Positions 51,067 through 60,733 of a DNA stretch of 63,416 bases are shown one piece after another. The notes below the pieces were generated by a model that had not been told where the DNA came from, made no database searches, and saw only the letters and a program-made list of their open reading frames with translations. The translations under genes were made by a program, and so were the position numbers. Source of the DNA: JBKEAJ01 sp047972135 (GTDB taxonomy: Bacteria; Bacteroidota; Bacteroidia; Bacteroidales; Prolixibacteraceae); contig JBKEAJ010000025.1 in the NCBI GenBank assembly GCA_047972135.1, forward strand, positions 1 to 63,416. The letters run 5' to 3'. Position 1 is the first letter of the stretch. The number at the start of each line of letters is the position of its first letter.

Positions 51067-52476
51067 CTATTCCGTTCCGCCGCCTAGAGCTTTGTAGAGA
51101 TTAACGCTGTAGGAGAGTTGCTCGGTTTTGTCTGAAATCTGATTGAGCTGTGCCGACAGTAAATCTTGCTGTGCCGATAGCACTTCTGTATAGATAGCCT
51201 CGCCTGCAATTAGTAAGTCTTGAGAGTATTCTACGGCTTTGGTCAGCGAGGTGATTTGTTTTTTGCGTAAATCGTTCTTTTTTAATGATGACTCATAGTT
51301 ATACAGAATGCTAGATACCTCTTCGCCAGCACTTAATACCGTATTGCTGAATGACAGTAGAGCTGCTTCTTGCTGTGCTTCGGCAATTTTGAGATTACCT
51401 TTTATCTGTTTGCGGTTGAATAGGGGCTGCGTAATGCCGGCAGTAATACTTGCAGCAAGATTTTCGAGACTGAAAAAGTTAACAAAATTGCCGTCTATTA
51501 GTCCGAGACTTGCCGAGCTGATGCTGAGGGTGGGGTAGAAACTTGCCTTTGCTATATTGGTTGTGGCGTAGGCTGACAACACATCCAATTCAGCTTGCCT
51601 AACATCGGGACGATGGGAGAGCAGTTGAGCAGGAATACCTACCTGTAGATTTGTGTTAACTTCTTGATTGTCAATTGATGAGCGTTTTACTTCGCCGGGT
51701 TTTTTGCCTAGCAAGAGACAGATAGTATTTTCCTGCTCGCGTATCTGACCCTCCAATACGGGAACTGATAATTGAGTGTTGTAGAGTAGTGCATAGCTTT
51801 GTTCTACTGCCAACTGATTCTGCTGTCCTGCTTCTTTCAGAGCCACCATAGTCTCTGCACTCTTTTGTAGCAGTACGATAGTTTCTTTGGTAACTTGTAG
51901 CTGTTTGTCGAGATTCAATAAATTGTAGTATGCTCCTGCAATGTTTGCAATGAGCTCAGTCTGAACAAGATTGGTGTATTCGATACTGTTTAGATAGCTA
52001 GCGTATTGCGCCTTGGATTGGTTTGCTAGTTTTCCCCATAAATCAATTTCCCACGACGCTGTGAAACCAAGTGAGTTCTGATTTGAGGTATAACCAAACA
52101 CATCCTCGCCTCTATCGCCAGAGCTAGTGAAGCTCGGACTAGTCTGAAATCCTGCCGATACGGTGGGAAGCCTATTCCCGTTTGCCATTTCCAGATTTGC
52201 CTCCGCTTGCTTGATGCGTGTTATGGCAACTTGTAAATCAATGTTGTTCTCAAGTCCCTCGCTGATAAGACTTTGCAGTGAGGGGTCGCTGAAATACTCC
52301 CTCCATGGCGTGTTGGCAATGCTTGTTGTATCGCCCTTGTTACTATGGTCTCTGATAAGGCTCTCGGTATCAGTGTCTGGCAGTGTGCCAATCTCCTTGT
52401 AGGATTGACATGCACTCAGGCTTGCTATTGCAAGAGCAAGCAGCAATAATTGCGGTATTCTTATTTTATTTTTCAT
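51067..52476 (-). CDS. RND efflux outer-membrane lipoprotein (OprM/NodT type)
   Basis: I start at MKNKIRI (469 residues); the signal ends at lipobox LSAC. The two TolC-like helical repeats are visible (about 60-260 and 270-460, with AITRIKQAEANLEMANGNRLP and RPDVRQAELDVLSAYATTNIAKASFYP). This is the outer-membrane channel of the tripartite pump and last gene of the operon (DoxX-like, adaptor, permease, channel). Its gene follows the permease with a 72-bp gap. Confidence 0.94.
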   Translation of the reverse strand: MKNKIRIPQLLLLALAIASLSACQSYKEIGTLPDTDTESLIRDHSNKGDTTSIANTPWREYFSDPSLQSLISEGLENNIDLQVAITRIKQAEANLEMANGNRLPTVSAGFQTSPSFTSSGDRGEDVFGYTSNQNSLGFTASWEIDLWGKLANQSKAQYASYLNSIEYTNLVQTELIANIAGAYYNLLNLDKQLQVTKETIVLLQKSAETMVALKEAGQQNQLAVEQSYALLYNTQLSVPVLEGQIREQENTICLLLGKKPGEVKRSSIDNQEVNTNLQVGIPAQLLSHRPDVRQAELDVLSAYATTNIAKASFYPTLSISSASLGLIDGNFVNFFSLENLAASITAGITQPLFNRKQIKGNLKIAEAQQEAALLSFSNTVLSAGEEVSSILYNYESSLKKNDLRKKQITSLTKAVEYSQDLLIAGEAIYTEVLSAQQDLLSAQLNQISDKTEQLSYSVNLYKALGGGTE

Positions 52477-52548
52477 GTGTTTAAAATTTTGCAATAAGCT
52501 GTAAGCTATAGGCTTTATGCTGTTTCATTAATCATTTACCATTCATCA

Positions 52549-55500
52549 TTAAAAATCGTCATCGATGGTTTCAATTTTCTTACTACTGATTTTCTCGTGC
52601 AGACTTTGGAATAGAATAAATAGTATCGGAACTATTATAATTCCTAAGAAAGTACCGAATATCATTCCGCCCATCGCACTGATACCTATCGACCTATTAC
52701 CTATCGCTCCTGCTCCTTTGGCTGTAATCAAGGGGACAAGCCCGATAATCATAGTAAGGGCTGTCATCATTACAGGACGCAAGCGGGCAACGGCAGCAGT
52801 GATTGCGGCTTTGACAATACTCATCCCCTGTTTACGACGTTGCAGCGCATATTCTACAATCAGAATTGCAGTCTTTGTCAGAAGTCCGATTATCATCACT
52901 AATGATATTTGAACGTATATATTGTTGACGATGCCACTGCCGCCCAATAGGGATACAAAAACAAATATGTATATGCCAGCCAGACCAATTGGAAGCGAAA
53001 ATATTACTGCCAATGGTAGTACGTAGCTCTCGTATAAAGCAGCGAGCAGGAGATAGACGAACATTAAACTTAGAGCCAGAATGATAGCCGTATTGTTCCT
53101 TGTGCCTGCTTCTTCGCGTGTCATTCCCGAAAATTCATAGCCGTAACCAGAGGGCAGGTCTATTTCTTCAAGCGCATTTAGCACTTCACTTGTGGTGTAG
53201 CCTTCAGAAGTGTTCGGAATGATGGTGAAACTCATAGAGTTAAATAGATTGAAGCGAGTAAGACTTTGTGGTCCTGTAACATCTGTAACTGTTATAAATT
53301 CTGATATAGGAGTCATTATGCCGTTGGAGGCTTTCACACTAATTTTGCTCAAATCGTCCATTTGGTCTCTGTATTCGGGGGCTGCCTGAACCATCACCCT
53401 ATATTGCTTGCCGTAAGCATTGAAGTTAGAAATGTAAGCACTGCCGATAAACTGTTGCAAAGCTCCCATCACGTCATTGAGCGTTAGCCCTGCATCCTTT
53501 ATTTTTGCAACATTGGCTTCGATTTGTTTCTGAGGAAAGCGAGGGTCGAAAGTGTTCATTGCCATCATCACCTCAGGTTTTGCTTGAAGCTCCTTCATGA
53601 AATTTGTTGCAATCTCGTAGAATTTATCAATGTCGCCGCCCGTGCGGTCTTGAAGTTGAAGTGCAACACCGTTGCTCAATCCAAAGCCCATGATGGTGGG
53701 TATGCTGAAAAACATAAAGTTAGCATCCTTTATCCCTGCCGTTTTTTGTTGTAGCTCAGCAGCTATCTCGTCGGCACTCTTGTCGCGCTCCTCCCACTGT
53801 ACTAAAGGTATTACCAAACCTCCGTAGGAGCTTCCGCTTCCACTCATAAAGCTGTAGCCGGTGATACCTGTTGTCAATTCTACTCCCGAAACGTCTTGTA
53901 CTATGTCGGATACTTGTGTCATTATGGCGTCGGTTTCTTCGAGTGATGACCCAGGCGACAACTCTACAGCACACATCAGAGCTCCACTGTCCTCCTGTGG
54001 GATAAAACCCGATGGTAGCTTGCTCATCACGAAATATAGAACTGCAGAAAATAGTAACACTGTGAACACCGATATCCATCGGTGGCTCTTTTTGGCAAGA
54101 AAACGCAGTAGTTTCTCGTACACTCGGGTGGCAGCATAAAACCCTCTATTGAAGTACATGAATAAGAGGTTGATAGGTGTTTTCTTCCTGTCTTTTGGTA
54201 GCGTATGCTTTGTCAAAAACAACGACGAAAGAACAGGGCTGAGTGTCAGGGCATTGACCCCCGAAATTAGGATGGCAACGGTGAGTGTCAGTCCGAATTG
54301 CTTAAAGAATACTCCACTTGTGCCGCCAATAAAACTAACAGGAATAAAAACTGCCGCTGATACCAATGTCATAGAAACGATTGCGGGAGTAATCTCTTTT
54401 AGTGTTTTTAGTGCTGCCTGTTTAGGGCTTTTCTCGCCTGCATCCATGTGTGCATATACGGCCTCGACGACGACAATGGCATCATCAACAACCATACCGA
54501 TGGCAAGAACTAAAGCAAACAGTGTAAGCAGGTTGATAGAGAAACCAAACAGCGAAAGAAAGAAAAATGTACCTACAATAGATACAGGAACGGCAATGGC
54601 AGGAATAAACGAAGCCCTGAAGTTTTGAAGAAATATTAGAATTATCAGCAACACCAAAACAAAAACCTCTATGATAGTGCTGATAACCTTGCTGATAGAG
54701 GAATTTAAGAAATCACTGACATCTATTTGATATGAATAACTTACTCCCGGTGGAAAATCTTTGACGGCGAGTTTCATCTGTGCCTTAACCTGCTCGATAA
54801 TATCTTGCGCATTAGAACCTGAGGTTTGGCTTACTCCCAACATGGCTGCAGGATAGCCCCCTCCCCGAGTAATCATGCTGTAAGAGTCTGCTCCCAACTC
54901 TACGTCGGCAACATCTTTAACCCTAAGTACTTGAGAGTTTTGCGAGCGTATGATTATATTTTCAAATTCCTCTGCTGAGCTGAGTCTGCCTGTAAACCTT
55001 AGTGCGTATTGGAATGTTTCGCCGCCTCTTTCGCCCAACTCGCCGGGTGCAGCCTCTATATTTTGATCTTGAAGTGCTGCTATAACTTCTGCTGCAGTTA
55101 GATTGTAGGCTCTCATCACATCGGGTTTGAGCCATATACGCATGGAGTAGTTACCACCACCAAATACATTTACGCCACCAACCCCTGAAACCCTCTGTAA
55201 CTGAGGAACTATGTTTATCTGTGCGTAGTTTTGAAGATATTTGGCATCGTATTCGGGGTTGGTGGATTTTAACTGCACCATCAAAAGCATACCACTCAAT
55301 TGTTTTCTTACGGTAACACCGTTTTGTGTAACTTCTGATGGCAGCAATGAAGATGCTTGGGAAACCCTATTCTGCACGTTTACTGTTGCAATGTCGGGGT
55401 CTACTCCTTGTTTGAAATATACATTGATAGACGCCGAACCGCCGTTGTAAGCCTCCGAAGTCATATAGGTCATGCCCTCAACACCGTTGATTTGCTCTTC

Positions 55501-55695
55501 CAAAGGAATGATTACGCTGTTAAGAACAGCATCAGCATTAGCACCGCTGTAAGAGGTTGATACCTCGATGGTTGGAGGCGCAATGTCGGGATATTGTTCC
55601 ACTGGCAGACTCACCACGCCGATAACTCCCAATACAATGAAAAATATTGATATAACTGTCGATAATACAGGTCTCTCTACAAATATTTTAAGCAT
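52549..55695 (-). CDS. RND efflux transporter, HAE1 family
   Basis: A 1048-residue AcrB/MexB-like inner-membrane pump. It has 12 TM helices and two large periplasmic loops. TM4 proton-relay residues are the pair in GMVVDDAIVVVEAV, and the N-terminal FVERPVLSTVISIF...PVEQYPDIAPP is typical. The pump expels hydrophobic or amphiphilic compounds in exchange for protons, with the adaptor upstream and the channel downstream. The substrate range is unknown. Confidence 0.97.
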   Translation of the reverse strand: MLKIFVERPVLSTVISIFFIVLGVIGVVSLPVEQYPDIAPPTIEVSTSYSGANADAVLNSVIIPLEEQINGVEGMTYMTSEAYNGGSASINVYFKQGVDPDIATVNVQNRVSQASSLLPSEVTQNGVTVRKQLSGMLLMVQLKSTNPEYDAKYLQNYAQINIVPQLQRVSGVGGVNVFGGGNYSMRIWLKPDVMRAYNLTAAEVIAALQDQNIEAAPGELGERGGETFQYALRFTGRLSSAEEFENIIIRSQNSQVLRVKDVADVELGADSYSMITRGGGYPAAMLGVSQTSGSNAQDIIEQVKAQMKLAVKDFPPGVSYSYQIDVSDFLNSSISKVISTIIEVFVLVLLIILIFLQNFRASFIPAIAVPVSIVGTFFFLSLFGFSINLLTLFALVLAIGMVVDDAIVVVEAVYAHMDAGEKSPKQAALKTLKEITPAIVSMTLVSAAVFIPVSFIGGTSGVFFKQFGLTLTVAILISGVNALTLSPVLSSLFLTKHTLPKDRKKTPINLLFMYFNRGFYAATRVYEKLLRFLAKKSHRWISVFTVLLFSAVLYFVMSKLPSGFIPQEDSGALMCAVELSPGSSLEETDAIMTQVSDIVQDVSGVELTTGITGYSFMSGSGSSYGGLVIPLVQWEERDKSADEIAAELQQKTAGIKDANFMFFSIPTIMGFGLSNGVALQLQDRTGGDIDKFYEIATNFMKELQAKPEVMMAMNTFDPRFPQKQIEANVAKIKDAGLTLNDVMGALQQFIGSAYISNFNAYGKQYRVMVQAAPEYRDQMDDLSKISVKASNGIMTPISEFITVTDVTGPQSLTRFNLFNSMSFTIIPNTSEGYTTSEVLNALEEIDLPSGYGYEFSGMTREEAGTRNNTAIILALSLMFVYLLLAALYESYVLPLAVIFSLPIGLAGIYIFVFVSLLGGSGIVNNIYVQISLVMIIGLLTKTAILIVEYALQRRKQGMSIVKAAITAAVARLRPVMMTALTMIIGLVPLITAKGAGAIGNRSIGISAMGGMIFGTFLGIIIVPILFILFQSLHEKISSKKIETIDDDF

Positions 55696-55710
55696 AGTGT
55701 TTCTTTTAAA

Positions 55711-56781
55711 TTATTGAACCTTGATTTTAGCTCCGTTGGAAAGACTTATAATATCATCTATAACAATCCTGTCGCCCTCCGACAAACCGTCGACAACAAC
55801 ATAGTTTTGCCCGTCGGGAGAGGTCTTTACATTAATGACTTTTTGTACTACTGTGTCGCCCTCGACCTTGTAGATTACAGTCTTATCTTGTCTGCTGAAT
55901 GTTGCCTTTTGAGGTACTATCAGTGCATTGTGAATATGCTCGGGAATGACTACCTGTCCGCTTGTTCCGCTGAGTAGTAGACCGTTTTTATTTGGTAGAG
56001 AGGCTCTTATGTTCACAGTACCTGCTGTTTGGTCTACCATGCCAGATATGGTTGCTATGCGCCCCGGCTCGTCGTACTTTGTGCCGTTGGAAAGTAAAAA
56101 AGTTATTTCCGGCATATTCTTGATTTTTTCAGCTTTTGTATTGCCTTCCCACTCATCAAGAAAATTGTAAAGCTCTTTCTCATTCATCGAAAAAGTGGCA
56201 AAGATGTTAGTGGTATTTGCTACTGTTGTCAGTATGCTAGTGCTATTTACCAGACTGCCCTGACGAAAAGATATTGTGCCTACAACGCCGTCAACAGGAC
56301 TCGTTACTGTTGCCCAGCTCAATGATGCTTTAGCCTGATTTAATGCAGCTTCGGCAGAAACAAGAGTGTTTTCATAGGATTTGAGCTGTACCTCGCTGAT
56401 GATTTCTTTCTTTGCCAAAGGGCGTATGCGCTCAACGTCGAGTTTTGCCGTGTTGTAGTTAGCTTGTGCTTCCTCGTAAGATTTGACTGATGATGGCGAA
56501 TTGATGCTGAACAATGCCTGACCTTTCCTAACTTCCGAGCCTTCGTCCACATAGACTCTCTCGATAAATCCGTCAACTCGTGGCTTGATGTCTATGTCCT
56601 CCTGTCCTTTTAAAACTGCAGGAAAAGCAGTGCTTAATTCGATTTGCTGAGGTTTCAGTACTTCGGTTTTATACGATTGCGGTTCAGCCTGTTGCTGTTG
56701 TTGCTCAGCTTTATTGCCACCGCATGATAATAATAGTAGAAGGAGCGTTGTTGCCCCTAATGAAAAAATGTTACGCTTCAT
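55711..56781 (-). CDS. RND efflux periplasmic adaptor lipoprotein
   Basis: 356 residues; lipobox LLSC at about 17-20 followed by a Gln-rich linker. The HlyD-like barrel-sandwich (IKPRVDGFIERVYVDEGSEVRKGQALF), helical hairpin (about 100-150) and beta-barrel domain are all recognisable. It bridges the RND pump and the outer-membrane channel. It starts 20 bp after the DoxX-like gene and 15 bp before the pump gene. Confidence 0.95.
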   Translation of the reverse strand: MKRNIFSLGATTLLLLLLSCGGNKAEQQQQQAEPQSYKTEVLKPQQIELSTAFPAVLKGQEDIDIKPRVDGFIERVYVDEGSEVRKGQALFSINSPSSVKSYEEAQANYNTAKLDVERIRPLAKKEIISEVQLKSYENTLVSAEAALNQAKASLSWATVTSPVDGVVGTISFRQGSLVNSTSILTTVANTTNIFATFSMNEKELYNFLDEWEGNTKAEKIKNMPEITFLLSNGTKYDEPGRIATISGMVDQTAGTVNIRASLPNKNGLLLSGTSGQVVIPEHIHNALIVPQKATFSRQDKTVIYKVEGDTVVQKVINVKTSPDGQNYVVVDGLSEGDRIVIDDIISLSNGAKIKVQ

Positions 56782-56801
56782 AATATATATTGTTTATTGT
56801 G

Positions 56802-57173
56802 TTATTCTTGTTTTTCAGTTAAATTGCAGGAAAATAGCTGTGGTGCTCGCCAATAGAGCGATAAGCCAAATAATAAAAGCAGAATTGTTGGCAGAGAGCT
56901 AGCGTTTTGTGTTACAAGCCCAATGCCTATGGCTGCCCCCAGAAAAGCACATATCAAGGAAAATCCAATTAATAGAGTAGGAGTAAAAAGATACAGTATA
57001 ACACTGATTAACTCGATAACGCCTATGTAAATCAGCATGTTATCCAGCCATGTGTCGTTGGTGTGAATTGCGATTGGCGAAGATGTACAAAAGAGCTTGA
57101 ATACTGCAAAGCCCACCATGACAAAGGAGGGCAGCCAGTAGAAATTCGCTTTTATTTTCTCAAATGGGCTCAT
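56802..57173 (-). CDS. DoxX-like four-helix membrane protein, first gene of the efflux operon
   Basis: 123 residues with four predicted helices (about 12-30, 45-65, 70-92, 98-113), in the DoxX/DUF-type small membrane family. Its role is unknown; DoxX-like proteins are linked with redox or quinone processes. Close spacing (20 bp) ties it to the RND genes. Upstream (57242-57272) are two 10-bp direct repeats at 21-bp period that may be its operator. Confidence 0.7.
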   Translation of the reverse strand: MSPFEKIKANFYWLPSFVMVGFAVFKLFCTSSPIAIHTNDTWLDNMLIYIGVIELISVILYLFTPTLLIGFSLICAFLGAAIGIGLVTQNASSLPTILLLLFGLSLYWRAPQLFSCNLTEKQE

Positions 57174-57241
57174 TTATGTGCTATTAAATTTATAGCACAA
57201 ATGTCAACCCTTTATATGGTATGCGAAATATTTAATATGTT

Positions 57242-57297
57242 GAAGTGGACAAATTCGGGGGCGAAGTGGACAGTCTTCACATAATGACCGAATTTGT
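57242..57297. promoter_or_regulatory. Candidate operator: 10-bp direct repeat, period 21, inside an inverted repeat
   Basis: GAAGTGGACA occurs at 57242-57251 and again, exactly, at 57263-57272. The 21-bp period places both on one helix face, two turns apart, the usual geometry of LytTR-domain sites. Overlapping this are an inverted pair ACAAATTCGG (57249-57258) and CCGAATTTGT (57288-57297), and an inner GAAG...CTTC dyad (57263-57278). It lies about 70 nt upstream of the DoxX-efflux operon, and a LytTR regulator is encoded nearby (59734-60498). Confidence 0.5.
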
Positions 57298-57300
57298 GCA

Positions 57301-57585
57301 TTACTGTCTTGCTGTCAACTGAATCGATAAATCAAGTGCATTTGCAACCAAGAGCAGGTTTGATATTCTTACATCTTCTCCGTTTTCAATCCGTGAGATA
57401 TAAGGACGTTTTTTTCCAACGGCTTCTGCCAGTTTTTCTTGACTCATTTTTAGCTCTTTACGCCTGTTCCTAATAATCTCTCCAAAGTAATAGGAGTACG
57501 CTTCTTTACGGAACTTTTCCCTACTATCAGAGCCTTTCTCTCCATAGCGTCTTGCCAATAAATCTTCAGCATTCATTGTTTTCAT
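57301..57585 (-). CDS. HigA-type Xre antitoxin
   Basis: 94 residues: a short N-terminal segment AEDLLARRYGEKGSDSRE and an Xre HTH (about 40-85, MSQEKLAEAVGKKRPYISRIENGED). Homologous to the second half of the fused protein at 919-1563, sharing the unusual YGEKG element. It would neutralise the upstream toxin and repress the pair. The start overlaps the toxin stop by ATGA. Confidence 0.88.
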   Translation of the reverse strand: MKTMNAEDLLARRYGEKGSDSREKFRKEAYSYYFGEIIRNRRKELKMSQEKLAEAVGKKRPYISRIENGEDVRISNLLLVANALDLSIQLTARQ

Positions 57586-57926
57586 AATCCTTTACTTTTT
57601 AAATATTCTTCTAAAATTCTCTCTGCTTCTTTGATAGCTTTAATATAATCCTTGTTTGATTTTTTAATCAATCCATTTAAACAAACAGACTTCGTACATT
57701 CGATAAAATTCAAATGGTCAATTGCAAAAATCAACACTCGATATTCATTGCCTGCCTTAATTCTTAGTTCATGGAACTTAGTGTTCTTTAGTTTTTTGAC
57801 AAAACTTGTATGAACAATTTTCACCTCTCCAATAATTTCAATTAGCTGGAAAAACTTATCAGAAACTCTTTGTCCCTGAGAATCTATGAAATCCAAACAA
57901 CTATCTGTAATGTGAATTTCTCTCAC
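57582..57926 (-). CDS. RelE/HigB-like toxin
   Basis: 114 residues of a ribosome-dependent mRNA interferase-like toxin: FVKKLKNTKFHELRIKAGNEYRVLIFAI and NGLIKKSNKDYIKAIKEAERI match the Gp49/HigB core with its basic surface. It is the first gene of an intact two-gene toxin-antitoxin module (57301-57926). Compare the first 112 residues of the fused version at 919-1563. Confidence 0.85.
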   Translation of the reverse strand: MREIHITDSCLDFIDSQGQRVSDKFFQLIEIIGEVKIVHTSFVKKLKNTKFHELRIKAGNEYRVLIFAIDHLNFIECTKSVCLNGLIKKSNKDYIKAIKEAERILEEYLKSKGL

Positions 57927-58000
57927 GGCACAAATGTAATGAATACGTTACATAATTACAATTGTTTGCTAATTTAAAATATGCGTATACCCAGTATCAG

Positions 58001-58267
58001 TTACATCACTCTCTTTATCCAGCTTAGTTTCTTTGCAGTGTAAGGAGGGTAGCGGAGCTTGGGTTCTCCCCACAATGCTCTTTTGACAAGGGGTTTGGAA
58101 TGTGAAAAAGCATCGAAACCGTAGTTTCCATGATAATTTCCGATGCCCGAATTACCCACGCCGCCAAAAGGCATGTGGTGGTTTGTGATATGCATAATGA
58201 CATCATTTATACAGCCGCCACCAAAAGACAAACGTGTGAGTCGCTCAAAATTCCTTTTGTGCCTCAA
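58001..58267 (-). pseudogene. C-terminal fragment of an aldehyde dehydrogenase
   Basis: 88 residues match the end of a fatty-aldehyde-type dehydrogenase: SFGGGCINDVIMHITN, MPFGGVGNSGIGNYHG and FDAFSHSKPLVKRA...LRYPPY. The full enzyme is about 460 residues; the NAD-binding and catalytic Cys parts are absent. Upstream sequence does not continue the frame. It is a relic left between the toxin pair and the second DUF4143 ATPase. The rest of 57927-58361 has no gene. Confidence 0.85.
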
Positions 58268-58361
58268 ATATTGCTAGATAGTCCATGTTATTCTTTACTT
58301 TATTATCAAATGTAGCAAATAATCTGCCAATCTTTATTTAAAAACTCTCGTTCGTCGATTC

Positions 58362-59669
58362 CTAATCACTCACCACAATAGGGCTTGTGCCGATGGCATA
58401 GAGCGGGAGATTTGTCATCCATTGTTCATCTTTGTAATCGGTGAGCGATGTGCGAAATGCGATTGATGGATTATATTTCTCGCAGAATATCTTGAAACTC
58501 TTTGATTTTGTGTTTGCTCCCGACTTTACTTCTATTGGGATAATTAAGTCTTTCTCCTGAATGACGAAATCTACCTCCGATGTGCTTCGCTCGTTTGTCC
58601 AGTAAGATATATCTCTTTGATTGTCGAGACGTAGTTGCTGCATTACAAACTGCTCAGCAAGTGCTCCTTTAAATTCTGTGAATATTTTATCTCCTTCTAT
58701 AATTGTTCTTGCATTAAGTCCTGCCATGGCAGCAAGTAGTCCTACATCGTGTAGGAATAATTTGAAAATGGAAATGTCCTGATAAGCAGCGAGAGGCAGA
58801 CAGGGCTTTGATACTCTGTGTATCTTTAGCAATAGTCCGCAGCCTGTAAGCCACTGAATAGCTAATTCAAAATCTTTCGCTCGGGCTCCTGTTTTTATCA
58901 CTCCATATACAAATTTCTTATTCTCCTTAGCAAGTTGAGATGGAATACTTTGCCATACCATCCTGATGCGTGGAACAAGCTCGTTTGGAGCATGTTTTGA
59001 AAAATCGTTCTCGTATGAATTGAGTATTCTGTTTTGAATGCGACGAACCAATTGCCAATCACGTGTCTGTGCGAAAGCATCTACAACTTCGGGCATGCCA
59101 CCTATGTAGAGATAGTAACGCAGATATTCTTGGAGCTTGTTGGTAAAAAGAGAAATAATATCCCATCTGCCTGATTTTATTGCTTCTGCCAAAGATTGTT
59201 CGTTGAGAGAAAGCAGAAATTCGGAGAAAGAAAGAGGACGTAAATCCATAAAATCAACCTTGCCAACGGGAAACGAGATTTGGCTGTGTAAGCCTATCCC
59301 TAACAATGAGCATGCTGCAACTATGTGATACTGAGGTGTATTTTCGCAGAAATACTTTAGAGACGTTAATCCACGCTCGGCTGATTGAATCTCATCAAAA
59401 ATTATTAGTGTATCATCCTCTGTTATCGTCGTTTGAGAATGAATTTGCAAGGCAGAAATTATTCTGTCGATGTTAAAGTCGTCGACAAAAAGATTTTGCA
59501 GCGTATGGCTTTCCTCAAAGTTTACATAAATCATCTTCGAGTACGAGCTACGTCCAAACTCTTTTAAGATCCATGTCTTACCAACCTTACGAGCCCCTCT
59601 TAAAATAAGAGGCTTGCGAAACTTACTTATTTTCCAGTTTTCTAGCTCTTTAGTTGCGTCCCTATACAT
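58362..59669 (-). CDS. AAA ATPase with DUF4143 domain (second copy)
   Basis: 435 residues. Walker A GARKVGKT (about 25-32), Walker B LIIFDEIQSAERG (about 88-100) and the C-terminal DUF4143 with EVDFVIQEKDLIIPIEVKSG, a stronger PD-(D/E)xK-like core than in the first copy. Divergent in sequence from the ATPase at 13039-14310. The upstream 64 bp lacks the phased dyads seen there. Function of the family is unsettled. Confidence 0.85.
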   Translation of the reverse strand: MYRDATKELENWKISKFRKPLILRGARKVGKTWILKEFGRSSYSKMIYVNFEESHTLQNLFVDDFNIDRIISALQIHSQTTITEDDTLIIFDEIQSAERGLTSLKYFCENTPQYHIVAACSLLGIGLHSQISFPVGKVDFMDLRPLSFSEFLLSLNEQSLAEAIKSGRWDIISLFTNKLQEYLRYYLYIGGMPEVVDAFAQTRDWQLVRRIQNRILNSYENDFSKHAPNELVPRIRMVWQSIPSQLAKENKKFVYGVIKTGARAKDFELAIQWLTGCGLLLKIHRVSKPCLPLAAYQDISIFKLFLHDVGLLAAMAGLNARTIIEGDKIFTEFKGALAEQFVMQQLRLDNQRDISYWTNERSTSEVDFVIQEKDLIIPIEVKSGANTKSKSFKIFCEKYNPSIAFRTSLTDYKDEQWMTNLPLYAIGTSPIVVSD

Positions 59670-59733
59670 TGCATTCTTATTAAAATATATTGCAAATATA
59701 CACTTTTATCAAGGAATGTTCTAGTGCCCGAAC

Positions 59734-60498
59734 TCAATAAGACAGCCACTTAATAAGTTGATTTGTTTTTAGCTTGCCCACCAATATTTGTGTGGAGTAT
59801 TCGACTTTTAGACGAATTAGTATTTTTCGATTTAGATGACGAGCTACGTCTTTTATAGCTCTATGGTTTACCAAGTGCTGACGGTTGGCTCTAAAAAACA
59901 AGGTTCCGCATTTCTTTTCCAACTCTTCCATTGTTTGAGACACTATATGCTTTTTCTGCTCGAAAGTGTAGGCAAAGATGTATTTGTCTTCCATATATAA
60001 CAATGCAATATTGTCTATTTCGATAGGTATAATTTTATCGCCGTGATAGACGATTATGGAGGAAGTCCTACCGCTTGCAGAGCTTTCTTGTTTCAGTATG
60101 TTCATTAGGTTCGTGAAGGTGTCGGGATGGTAGTTGGTTTCGCCTTTCAGCAGTCGGTATTTGTCAAGTGCCTTAGACACAGTGTCTTTGCTGAAAGGTT
60201 TCAGGATATAGTCAATGCCGTTGACCTCGAATGCCTGCAAAGCGTATTGGTTATAAGCTGTACAGAAAATTATAGGTGCTGTGAGTTCTAGCCTTTTAAA
60301 AACCTCGAAACTTGTACCGTCGGGCAGCTGAATGTCCGAAAATATTAAATCGGGAGCAGTGCAGTTTTGCAGATATTCACATGCTTCCTCAACTGTGGAT
60401 AAAATAGCATCTACCTCAATGTTGCTATCAATCTTCCGCAGGATAGAGACCAAATCTTCCGCAGTTAATTTTTCGTCTTCGATGATAACTATGTTCAT
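59734..60498 (-). CDS. LytTR-family response regulator
   Basis: I start at MNIVIIEDEKLTAED (254 residues); an upstream reading adds a leader derived from intergenic sequence. The receiver domain has the acidic pair E7-D8 and phospho-acceptor D55 in FSDIQLPDG; the LytTR DNA-binding domain occupies about 150-250 (LYMEDKYIFAYTF and FFRANRQHLVNHRAI). It is cognate to the LytS-type kinase at 60734-61735. LytTR proteins bind 9-10-bp direct repeats about 21 bp apart, the pattern found upstream of the efflux operon at 57242. Confidence 0.92.
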   Translation of the reverse strand: MNIVIIEDEKLTAEDLVSILRKIDSNIEVDAILSTVEEACEYLQNCTAPDLIFSDIQLPDGTSFEVFKRLELTAPIIFCTAYNQYALQAFEVNGIDYILKPFSKDTVSKALDKYRLLKGETNYHPDTFTNLMNILKQESSASGRTSSIIVYHGDKIIPIEIDNIALLYMEDKYIFAYTFEQKKHIVSQTMEELEKKCGTLFFRANRQHLVNHRAIKDVARHLNRKILIRLKVEYSTQILVGKLKTNQLIKWLSY

Positions 60499-60556
60499 GT
60501 GTTTGTTTTTTTTGCAATAAGCTATAGGCTTTATGCTTTTGCTGTTTCTAATCATC

Positions 60557-60633
60557 CGTCATTGCGAGCGTCAGCGATGCAATCTGTTTATTGTTGCAGG
60601 AGATTGCTTCGTCCCAAGCTCCTCGCAATGACG
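60557..60633. repeat. 77-bp palindromic repeat, copy 3 of 3 (inverted)
   Basis: Same family as 10787-10862 and 21105-21181, in opposite orientation: starts CGTCATTGCGAG, ends CTCGCAATGACG. It sits in the 235-bp gap between the LytS-type kinase and its LytTR partner, where the resulting hairpin could attenuate read-through. Confidence 0.8.
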
Positions 60634-60733
60634 TTCGTTTATTTGGTATTCCATTAACAATTCACCATTCATAATTAATTGCATATAACTTAAAGCCTAC
60701 TGCATGGAAGTTTCATGTGTTGATATCCAGACT

